A DNA stretch of 13,131 nt from Ruminococcus sp. CAG:382. Its GTDB lineage: Bacteria; Bacillota; Clostridia; Oscillospirales; CAG-382. Of this stretch, positions 1-5,798 are shown one piece after another. A model generated the notes under the pieces. It made no database searches, was not told where the DNA came from, and was given only the letters and a program-made list of their open reading frames with translations. The DNA lies in contig FR892160.1 of NCBI GenBank assembly GCA_000433115.1, positions 5,429-18,559 of the forward strand. The letters run 5' to 3'. The position numbers and the translations under genes are program-made. Numbering within the stretch: the stretch's first letter is position 1; the number at the start of each line of letters is the position of its first letter.

Positions 1-1
1 C

Positions 2-2140
2 GCGCTTTTTATCGTCATAACGTTCTTCCTGCCCGATACCGGAATAATCGGACCGTTTATCAAAAACCTCATGCTTGGACTTTTCGGTGCCGGAGGTTAT
101 CTTGTACCGTTTTATATGATATACCTTGCGATTTTTCGCAGGCGTGATGAAAGAAACGGTGTGGCAAACGCAAAGATAGGGTTTGCGGTTGGTAGCTTTC
201 TTGCACTGCTTGTGATCATCCATCTCTTTGATCCGGCGACGACCGCGACGGAAGGCACGGGATTTCTCTCCGGGCTTTATGAACAGGGAAAACAACTCAA
301 GGGCGCAGGCGCTGTGGGAAGTACGCTCGGTATAGGCTTGCAGAAGCTCATAGGCCATGTCGCGTCGGTGATTCTGTCGGTGCTTATGGCGGCAGTTCTG
401 TTTATATTCCTGTTCGGCTCCACTCCCCGCAAGGTGCTTCGTTATATTGTCGATCTGTTCAGGGCACCGAAAGCGGAATACGTAGAAGAGGATGAAGGTG
501 TCGGAGAACCCGAGTCTTTGCCTGCAAAGCCCGCAAAGCCTATACGCCCCGAACCTGTAAAGCATGAAAATGCTACCTCTTCGAAGGGACGCACTGATTA
601 TACTGTGCCGGATGACGTCGTATACGCCGGAGAAGGCATTCGCAGTGCGGAAAAATCGGTCAAAAACAATGAAATAAATCGTGACAATCCGTTTGAACAG
701 CCTCAGGCAAAGCCGAAGGAGGAGATCGGACCGAAAGAGTCGGCTGACCCGACGGAGGATTATCGCAAGATCTTTGAGGAAGACGGAGAACAGAAGATTC
801 CCGCTCCTGCCGCAGTATTTGACGAGGTTGCGGAAACGGAGATAACGAAAGCGAACGTTGCCGCCGAAACCGGCGCTGCATCTGCCGTTGGCGTAGTCTC
901 TGGTGCTGCCGCGGTTTCGGTTCCGCAGAAAACGGATGATGACAAGCCGCCGTTTGAAATGCCCGGCGACACATATGTCAGACCCGAACCCGAATATAAG
1001 CCCGACGTCCCGACGGAGGAGCTGACGCGCCGTGACGACGGGGTACTTGAAGCGGTTACGCAGGATATGCAGATAAGCGATGAGCAACCATATGTTTTCC
1101 CGCCGGTATCACTGCTTCAGGAAGATAACGAAGAAAACAACGAGGAAAGTTACGAGATAATAATCGAAACCGGCAAAAAACTGATAACCGTGCTGGACAG
1201 CTATGGTGTCAAAGCAAAGCTTGTTTCAACGAGCCGCGGACCTACGGTAACGCGCTACGAGGTGCTTCCCGACGCCGGTGTGCGCGTCAACAAGATTGCA
1301 AATCTTGCCGACGATATACGTATGCGTATGGCTGCGACGAACATCAGAATCGAGACGAATATACCGGGAAAATCGGCAATCGGCATTGAAATACCGAACA
1401 AAAAACCGGGAATCGTCCGGCTTCGTACTCTTATTGACAACCCGCTGTTCCGCGACAACAAGTCAAAGCTGTTTGCCTGTCTCGGTGTGGATGTCGGCGG
1501 CAATCCGGTTTATTTTGACATACCCGATATGCCTCATCTCCTTATCGCGGGGGCTACCGGTATGGGTAAATCGGTGTGTATCAACAGCATCATAATGTCA
1601 CTCCTTTACCGCGCAAAGCCCGACGAGGTCAAGCTCATACTGATTGACCCGAAGAAGATCGAACTTGCGATGTATAATGATATCCCGCATCTTTCGGTAC
1701 CCGTTGTTACGGAGCCGAGAAAAGCGGCCGGCTCGCTCAACTGGGCTGTTGTTGAAATGGAAAAACGCTATACACTCATGCAGGAGGTCGGCGGCGCACG
1801 CACTCTCAACGAATACAATGCGATGATTGAGGGCGATCCTGAAAGAGATAAGCTGCCGTATATTGTCATAGTTATCGATGAGCTTGCTGATCTTATCATG
1901 TCAGCCCCGGATGAAGTCGAGACGTCGATATGCCGTCTGGCGCAGAAAGCGCGCGCCGCAGGTATATACCTGATTATCGGTACTCAGCGTCCTACGGTCG
2001 ATGTCATTACCGGTCTCATCAAGGCAAATGTTCCGTCACGTATCGCGTTTACAGTCCAGTCGCAGATCGATTCGCGTACCATAATCGTTCGATTCGCGTA
2101 CCATAATCGATACTGCGGGAGCCGAAAAGCTCTGCGGTAA
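2..2140 (+). CDS. ftsK: DNA translocase FtsK/SpoIIIE, N-terminal membrane and motor part (5' partial, frameshifted at its 3' end)
   Basis: FtsK/SpoIIIE proteins are septum-anchored ATPases that pump double-stranded DNA during division or sporulation. The frame is open from base 2, so the true start lies upstream; the first Met in the window is at 71. Hydrophobic segments fill roughly bases 2-430, followed by a charged, low-complexity linker rich in Glu, Pro and Ala (about 470-1130). The alpha/beta motor domain starts near 1150. Walker A reads GATGMGKS (codons from 1550), with Met where Ser is usual, and Walker B is within VIVIDELADL (about 1870-1900). The frame is normal up to SQIDSRTII. A 22-bp tandem duplication then moves it off frame, adding about 18 unrelated residues before TAA at 2138-2140. 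Removing 22 bp gives one continuous frame of at least 860 codons to 2606. Family assignment is certain; whether the break is biological or an assembly error is not. Confidence 0.93.
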   Translation, partial: ALFIVITFFLPDTGIIGPFIKNLMLGLFGAGGYLVPFYMIYLAIFRRRDERNGVANAKIGFAVGSFLALLVIIHLFDPATTATEGTGFLSGLYEQGKQLKGAGAVGSTLGIGLQKLIGHVASVILSVLMAAVLFIFLFGSTPRKVLRYIVDLFRAPKAEYVEEDEGVGEPESLPAKPAKPIRPEPVKHENATSSKGRTDYTVPDDVVYAGEGIRSAEKSVKNNEINRDNPFEQPQAKPKEEIGPKESADPTEDYRKIFEEDGEQKIPAPAAVFDEVAETEITKANVAAETGAASAVGVVSGAAAVSVPQKTDDDKPPFEMPGDTYVRPEPEYKPDVPTEELTRRDDGVLEAVTQDMQISDEQPYVFPPVSLLQEDNEENNEESYEIIIETGKKLITVLDSYGVKAKLVSTSRGPTVTRYEVLPDAGVRVNKIANLADDIRMRMAATNIRIETNIPGKSAIGIEIPNKKPGIVRLRTLIDNPLFRDNKSKLFACLGVDVGGNPVYFDIPDMPHLLIAGATGMGKSVCINSIIMSLLYRAKPDEVKLILIDPKKIELAMYNDIPHLSVPVVTEPRKAAGSLNWAVVEMEKRYTLMQEVGGARTLNEYNAMIEGDPERDKLPYIVIVIDELADLIMSAPDEVETSICRLAQKARAAGIYLIIGTQRPTVDVITGLIKANVPSRIAFTVQSQIDSRTIIVRFAYHNRYCGSRKALR
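2067..2109 (+). repeat. 22-bp tandem duplication inside ftsK
   Basis: Bases 2067-2087 are repeated exactly at 2089-2109, with one T (2088) between them, giving a period of 22 bp. Each copy begins TCGATT and ends AATCG, so the unit has short inverted ends. Because 22 is not a multiple of three, the second copy shifts the ftsK frame. The protein before the repeat (IDSRTII) and after it (DTAGAEKLCGKGDMLFAP) joins into the usual family sequence if one unit is deleted. Confidence 0.95.
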
Positions 2141-2147
2141 GGGCGAC

Positions 2148-2606
2148 ATGCTCTTTGCTCCCGTTAAAGCACTCAAGCCGATACGTGTTCAGGGTTCGTT
2201 TGTCGATACGACGGAGGTCACGGCTGTCTGTACATTTGTACGGAACGCCGCCAAGGCGACATACGATGAAGAGGTCATCAAACAGATCGAGGCGGAAGCC
2301 AAGCTCTGCGGTCTCAAACCCTCGCAGCGTGCCAAGGAGGAAGCAGCTGCTGCCGGCGGCGGTGAGGAAAAGGAAGATCCGTTGTTCCTCGATGCGATCG
2401 GTGTTGCGTTTGAATTCGAAACAATGTCCACCTCGCTGTTGCAGCGTCGGCTTTCCGTAGGGTATTCGCGTGCGCAGAAAATGATCGATATGATGGAGGC
2501 GCGAGGCTACGTCGGAAAGTTCGACACTCAGACCAAAAAGCGTAAGATAGTTATTACGTTTGAGGAATATCAACAGCTCAGGCTGAACAAGGAGAGCGCT
2601 GAATGA
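2148..2606 (+). CDS. ftsK: DNA translocase FtsK/SpoIIIE, C-terminal part with gamma winged-helix domain (separated by frameshift)
   Basis: This is the displaced 3' end of the same ftsK gene. Its first residues, MLFAPVKALKPIRVQGSFV, are the normal end of the motor domain. A variable, charged stretch with an EEAAAAGGGEE segment follows. The last 65 or so residues form the gamma domain, the winged helix that reads polar guide sequences and orients translocation; STSLLQRRLSVGYSRAQKMI is its recognition-helix region. The C-terminal frame itself is intact, with no further stops. An ATG at 2148 sits behind TAAGGG (2138-2143), which combines the stop of the upstream frame with a Shine-Dalgarno-like sequence. 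Separate translation by reinitiation is therefore conceivable, but the fragment has no ATPase core. The stop (2604-2606) overlaps the next gene's start as ATGA. Confidence 0.85.
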   Translation: MLFAPVKALKPIRVQGSFVDTTEVTAVCTFVRNAAKATYDEEVIKQIEAEAKLCGLKPSQRAKEEAAAAGGGEEKEDPLFLDAIGVAFEFETMSTSLLQRRLSVGYSRAQKMIDMMEARGYVGKFDTQTKKRKIVITFEEYQQLRLNKESAE

Positions 2607-3151
2607 AACGGCTGATGTTGTTTATGCTTGCGGTAGTTTTTCTGCTTTGCTCGTGCAGCAGTGACGGTATCGGAAACGAAATTACCGCGCCGGAAGCATT
2701 GCCGGTGCAGACGCTCATTGACGGCGTGCTGAAGCGGGACGCAACGCTTTGGCGCTCGGCATTTCTGCCCGAGTATGACGCGGCTATGGAGGCACAGGAA
2801 CTGGAGTTGGGAAGCTGTACCGATTACAACAAATACGTTGCTTCACGGCTGGAGGCCGCGATGGCTGCCAACGAGGACAACTACGGCAGGAACATTTCGG
2901 TGACGTTTACGAATGCGTCGGTCAGGCACATCAAAATGGCGGACAGACCCGATATGTTCGCGGAATACAAGGACATTTTTACGCTGAAATACCGTATTGA
3001 CCTTGATTCTATCGAAGATACTGCCGAGATTTCGGGCAGAATTGCGATTTCGGGGAAAAAAACCGGCAGCGCGTCCGATGCGGTCTTTGTTGTCGTGAAA
3101 TGCGGCGGAAAATGGTATTTGCACCCTGCTTTTTACAATTATATGTTTTAA
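2603..3151 (+). CDS. Small predicted lipoprotein of unknown function
   Basis: The product has 182 residues. The N-terminus is a typical lipoprotein signal: MKR, a hydrophobic core, then LLCSCSS, with Cys18 (preceded by L-C-S) the likely lipidated residue and Cys16 an alternative. It should be attached to the outer face of the cytoplasmic membrane. The mature part looks like a compact alpha/beta domain: a helical first half (VQTLIDGVLKRD, then a Glu/Ala-rich helix) followed by alternating strands (ISVTFTNASVRHI, FTLKYRIDLDS) and a final VVVKCGGKWYLHP segment. That ending resembles small NTF2-like or DUF4878-like lipoproteins, though I cannot assign a family. The start is supported by AAGGAGAG at 2589-2596 and a 4-bp ATGA overlap with ftsK, which suggests translational coupling. 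Its role is unknown; position suggests co-expression with the translocase. Confidence 0.8.
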   Translation: MKRLMLFMLAVVFLLCSCSSDGIGNEITAPEALPVQTLIDGVLKRDATLWRSAFLPEYDAAMEAQELELGSCTDYNKYVASRLEAAMAANEDNYGRNISVTFTNASVRHIKMADRPDMFAEYKDIFTLKYRIDLDSIEDTAEISGRIAISGKKTGSASDAVFVVVKCGGKWYLHPAFYNYMF

Positions 3152-3155
3152 TTGC

Positions 3156-3186
3156 TCACCTCACGGCAATAATAGCTGTGAGGTGA
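3156..3186 (+). terminator. Hairpin after the lipoprotein gene; its 3' arm contains the next gene's ribosome binding site
   Basis: Bases 3156-3167 pair with 3175-3186: a 12-bp stem with one G-U wobble (3165/3177) and a 7-nt A/T loop (AATAATA). TTTTATTAT follows, a short U-rich tract that could make this a weak intrinsic terminator for the ftsK-lipoprotein unit. The 3' arm also holds AGGTGA (3181-3186), the Shine-Dalgarno sequence 7 nt before ATG 3194, so the fold would hide that site. The structure is certain as a sequence pattern; whether it terminates, represses translation or does both is inference. Confidence 0.6.
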
Positions 3187-3193
3187 TTTTATT

Positions 3194-3643
3194 ATGACAT
3201 TGACACAAAAAGAAAAAGACCTTCTGAAGGATCTTAAGGATCAGGAAAAGCTGTGTGTTGACAAATACAAGAAGCACGCCGATGCGGCATCCGATCCGCA
3301 GCTTAAAAATCTGTTCAGCGAGATCGCACAGATCGAACAACGCCATCTTGACACTGTGACGCAAATGGACGGCGGTACTGTGCCGCAGACAGGCAACGGT
3401 GGGAGTACAAAACCGACGTTCACGGCTAAATACTCGTCAGATTGCCCCGAGAAGCAGTCAGACTGCTATCTTTGCAGTGATGTGCTTGCAACAGAAAAGC
3501 ACGCGTCACATCTTTACGACACGTGTATCTTTGAGTTTAACGATGAAAATGCGCGCAACGCACTGAACCATATTCAGAAGGAAGAGCAGGAACACGGGAA
3601 AATGATATATGATTATATGTCAGTCAACGGAATGTATTCCTGA
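3194..3643 (+). CDS. Ferritin-like / CotF-family spore coat-like protein
   Basis: The product has 149 residues and resembles clostridial spore coat proteins of the CotF type and other ferritin-like four-helix proteins. The N-terminal block (LTQKEKDLLKDLKDQEKLC, then DPQLKNLF and IEQRHLDT) is characteristic. Candidate diiron ligands occur in the classic order of one Glu per odd helix and ExxH per even helix: E18, E48/H51, E101 and E131/H134. Between helices 2 and 3 lies a Gly/Ser/Thr-rich linker (about residues 58-80). Cysteines are at 21, 84, 91, 94 and 111, including a CYLC pair. There is no signal peptide. ATG 3194 is preceded by AGGTGA at 7-nt spacing. It has its own hairpin upstream and a strong terminator downstream, so it may be expressed separately. 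A coat function would fit a spore former, but an iron- or oxidant-related role is equally possible. Confidence 0.82.
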   Translation: MTLTQKEKDLLKDLKDQEKLCVDKYKKHADAASDPQLKNLFSEIAQIEQRHLDTVTQMDGGTVPQTGNGGSTKPTFTAKYSSDCPEKQSDCYLCSDVLATEKHASHLYDTCIFEFNDENARNALNHIQKEEQEHGKMIYDYMSVNGMYS

Positions 3644-3675
3644 AAAGCGCAGACCGGAAAAGAAAGCATAATGTC

Positions 3676-3720
3676 AAAAACAGCGTTTCTGCCATTTATT
3701 ACGGCGGAAACGCTGTTTTT
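3676..3720. terminator. Strong bidirectional intrinsic terminator between convergent genes
   Basis: Bases 3676-3693 pair with 3703-3720: an 18-bp stem with one wobble and a 9-nt A/T-rich loop. The stem starts with AAAAA and ends with TTTTT, so each strand gives a GC-containing hairpin followed by a U-tract. It lies 32 bp after the stop of the plus-strand ferritin-like gene and 14 bp after the stop of the minus-strand TIM-barrel gene, and probably serves both. Confidence 0.9.
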
Positions 3721-3734
3721 CGTGTGGTGTTGTT

Positions 3735-4493
3735 TCAGTCTATCAGCGATGCAACTGCCTTTGCACGCTCCATCGCGAGGTTATAGAAACTATCCGGGTC
3801 GTAATGATCGGCGGAATATGCTTCGACGGTGAAGGGAAGTCTGTCAAAACAACCGGAAATGCGTTTCATGATACGTTTCCAGTCAATATTACCGTCAAAC
3901 GGAAGAAGATGTTCGTCTGAAGTGGCGTGATTATCATGTATATGGAATGCGGCGATGCGGTCGCTGTGCTTTTCAAACACGCCTTTTCCGCCGTTATATA
4001 TGTTTTCATGACCCACGTCAAAGCAGAATTTCGCGTATGGAGAATCAGTTGAAGCAAGCAGCGTGTCGAGGTATGACACAATGCGCAGGTTTTCGAAAGC
4101 GAGAATTATTCCGTTGTCCTCGGCACAGGCTATCATGCGATGGAAACGGTCAAGCCCGAGCTCGTTCACGGCTGGGGGAGTGTTACCGCTTGAAAGATGG
4201 ATTATCAATGTCGGAATACCTGCTTCTCTTGCTTCGGGAATGGCACGGAGATAATAATCGAAATGCTCCTTGCCCTCAAGGTTGTCAAGCCAGATATTGT
4301 TAATGCCCCAAAAATCGGTATGAGCCGTTTCTATTCCGAGGTTTGCATTACGCACGGTATCCACACGGTCAAAATTCATACCGTCAGTGCGGCTCCACCA
4401 TAAAAAAACGTTGTTAAAGCCTGCATTTTTAATCAGTTCCGCGCGGTGCTTGTCCGGAAGCGGAGTAGAGTCAAAGTTTATTGAAAATTTCAT
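3735..4493 (-). CDS. Sugar phosphate isomerase/epimerase-like TIM-barrel protein (AP endonuclease 2 / xylose isomerase-like family)
   Basis: The 252 residues match the usual size of this TIM-barrel family, which uses a divalent metal to isomerise or epimerise sugars and related polyols. Motifs appear in barrel order: LIIHLSSG (His99), LAFENL (Glu134), FCFDVGHE (Asp159, His162), FHIHDN (His184, His186, Asp187), LLPFDGNIDW (Asp200) and VEAY (Glu224). These supply the normal metal and proton-transfer residues, so the enzyme looks active and is probably cytoplasmic. The substrate cannot be told from sequence; endonuclease IV is less likely given the short length and the GNIDW motif typical of the isomerase branch. 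It is the last gene of the minus-strand train. Its ATG overlaps the exporter stop as ATGA, with AAAGG shortly upstream, and the bidirectional terminator follows 14 bp after its stop. Confidence 0.88.
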   Translation of the reverse strand: MKFSINFDSTPLPDKHRAELIKNAGFNNVFLWWSRTDGMNFDRVDTVRNANLGIETAHTDFWGINNIWLDNLEGKEHFDYYLRAIPEAREAGIPTLIIHLSSGNTPPAVNELGLDRFHRMIACAEDNGIILAFENLRIVSYLDTLLASTDSPYAKFCFDVGHENIYNGGKGVFEKHSDRIAAFHIHDNHATSDEHLLPFDGNIDWKRIMKRISGCFDRLPFTVEAYSADHYDPDSFYNLAMERAKAVASLID

Positions 4494-4972
4494 GAATTTG
4501 CCTTTCCGGAAGAAATTTTTTTGAACAGCGGTGAAAGGAAGCGTCTTGCTATGACGGATGAAAGCGTTATGGCAACAGCCATACAGCCGGTGTAAATTAT
4601 CGCGCTGACAAGCTCAAGCCCGCCCTTTTCGATTTCGCTTCTTGAAAACGCAAGCATTGCGTTATAGAGCATAAGCCCCGGTACGAGCGGCACAAGTGCG
4701 GGATATGTGACGACGGTTGACGGTATTTTGAATATGCGTGAGCTGATTTCTGAGAGCAGACACGCTATGAAAGTCGCGATGAAAACAGAAAGATAAATGC
4801 TTGTGAAGCTGCAGAACAGAACATAGATGAACTGACCGACAAAGCCGCCGATGCCGGACATGAGGAGCGAACGCTTCGGCGCCTTAAGGCTCATTGCAAA
4901 GAGGATCGACCCGGGGAATGCGAAGAGTGCGCAGAAATACGGGCTTTCAAACAGCGAGGTGATAAAATCCAT
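4490..4972 (-). CDS. ThrE-type threonine/serine exporter, small membrane subunit (ThrE_2 / DUF3815-like)
   Basis: The product has 160 residues from the chosen start. It is almost entirely hydrophobic, with about four to five membrane segments and a short basic tail. PALVPLVPGLMLYNAM is the signature of the C-terminal half of ThrE-type amino acid exporters, which in many Firmicutes is a separate polypeptide. It should pair in the membrane with the product of the gene just upstream. The frame stays open for 34 more codons upstream, but that stretch overlaps the end of the neighbour and is Arg-rich and unlike the family. ATG 4972 has a perfect AGGAGG 6 nt before it, which decides the start. The gap to the partner's stop is 10 bp. 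Threonine or serine export is the family role; the actual substrate is unproven. Confidence 0.88.
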   Translation of the reverse strand: MDFITSLFESPYFCALFAFPGSILFAMSLKAPKRSLLMSGIGGFVGQFIYVLFCSFTSIYLSVFIATFIACLLSEISSRIFKIPSTVVTYPALVPLVPGLMLYNAMLAFSRSEIEKGGLELVSAIIYTGCMAVAITLSSVIARRFLSPLFKKISSGKANS

Positions 4973-4978
4973 TTCCTG

Positions 4979-4984
4979 CCTCCT
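4979..4984 (-). promoter_or_regulatory. Ribosome binding site setting the start of the small exporter subunit
   Basis: Read on the minus strand this is AGGAGG, 6 nt before ATG 4972-4970. It overlaps the TAG stop of the upstream exporter subunit (4985-4983), so termination and initiation happen at nearly the same spot. This favours the 160-residue start over the longer open frame. Confidence 0.85.
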
Positions 4985-5798
4985 ATATCGCAAGCACGAT
5001 ACTGACGCCGACTGCAATTGCAACCGCCTGGAGCAGAGCCTCGATCGCCTTTGAAGAGCCGGACACGAGGTCACCGTTTATGGTGTCACGGACGGCGTTT
5101 GTCATGGCGAGACCCGGAACCATCGGTATGATCCCGCCGGTTATCACCGAGGACAGAGAAATCTCGGGAACAATCAGGCATGCCACGCGCGAAAGGGAAG
5201 CCATCACAATGCTTCCGAAAAGCGCCGAAAGAAAGGTGTAGCCCGTTGTTTTCTGGAAAAATTTCAGAGATACGTTTGTGACAATCGCGGCGAAAAAGGC
5301 GAATATCATATCGCGCGGCATACCGCCGAACAGAAGTGTGAAGGCGGCAGATGAGACGGAGGAATAGATACCGAGCATATACGGGCTTGTCTTTTTGCGC
5401 TTTTCCGGCGAAAGGTACTCAAACGCCGCGTTCACCGACATGGTGCCTTCGTAAATACTGCGCGATACGGTGTTGACGCGGTCGATCATATCGATATCTA
5501 TATCGCGCTTTTTGACGGAGGCGGAGCGGGTGTGATAATGACCGCCGATTTTCACCGTGATAATCATTGAGGTCGGTATGGCGAATATCTCGATCTCGTC
5601 GGCGTTCCCCGCCATGAGTATGCGTCGTGTGCATTCCTCCGCACGGTATGTTTCGCCGCCGTTTTTCAGCATATAGCTACCCGCGAGCAGTGCGAGTGAT
5701 ATGAGCTTTTCCTGCTCGGCGGGCACACTTGTATCGCACTGTGATGTTTTTGCCTGTTCCAAGTTGATTTCCATCGCTTTCTTATTCCAGCCCCTCAT
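4983..5798 (-). CDS. ThrE-type threonine/serine exporter, large subunit (ThrE_1 / DUF1212 family)
   Basis: The product has up to 271 residues. The N-terminal half (to about 130) is a soluble cytoplasmic domain with the family hallmark ALLAGSYMLKNGGETYRAEECTRRI and the strand pair EIEIFAIPTSMIITV. The C-terminal half has about five membrane segments and the motif GGIIPMVPGLAMTNAVRD followed by INGDLVSG, diagnostic of ThrE-like exporters, which use the proton motive force to expel threonine or serine. Together with the next gene it makes a complete two-piece transporter. Start choice is uncertain: Met at 5798 overlaps the PBP gene by 17 bp, whereas Met at 5774 leaves a 7-bp gap and starts nearer the conserved part. 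Neither has a convincing Shine-Dalgarno sequence, so coupling to PBP translation is likely. Confidence 0.9.
   Translation of the reverse strand: MRGWNKKAMEINLEQAKTSQCDTSVPAEQEKLISLALLAGSYMLKNGGETYRAEECTRRILMAGNADEIEIFAIPTSMIITVKIGGHYHTRSASVKKRDIDIDMIDRVNTVSRSIYEGTMSVNAAFEYLSPEKRKKTSPYMLGIYSSVSSAAFTLLFGGMPRDMIFAFFAAIVTNVSLKFFQKTTGYTFLSALFGSIVMASLSRVACLIVPEISLSSVITGGIIPMVPGLAMTNAVRDTINGDLVSGSSKAIEALLQAVAIAVGVSIVLAI

Noticed and set aside
2049..2573. 174-residue open frame on the minus strand opposite the ftsK C-terminal part
   Set aside because: It is antisense to a clearly conserved domain, and its translation has no recognisable motif, signal or ribosome binding site.
3119..3147. Possible promoter (TTGCAC, 17-bp gap, TATGTT) ahead of the ferritin-like gene
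   Set aside because: Only three and four of six positions fit the main sigma consensus, and it lies at the coding end of the lipoprotein gene. I see no convincing sporulation-sigma match either.
4973..5074. 34-codon upstream extension of the small exporter subunit
   Set aside because: It overlaps the conserved end of the large subunit in another frame, is Arg-rich, and the perfect AGGAGG sits before the internal ATG at 4972.
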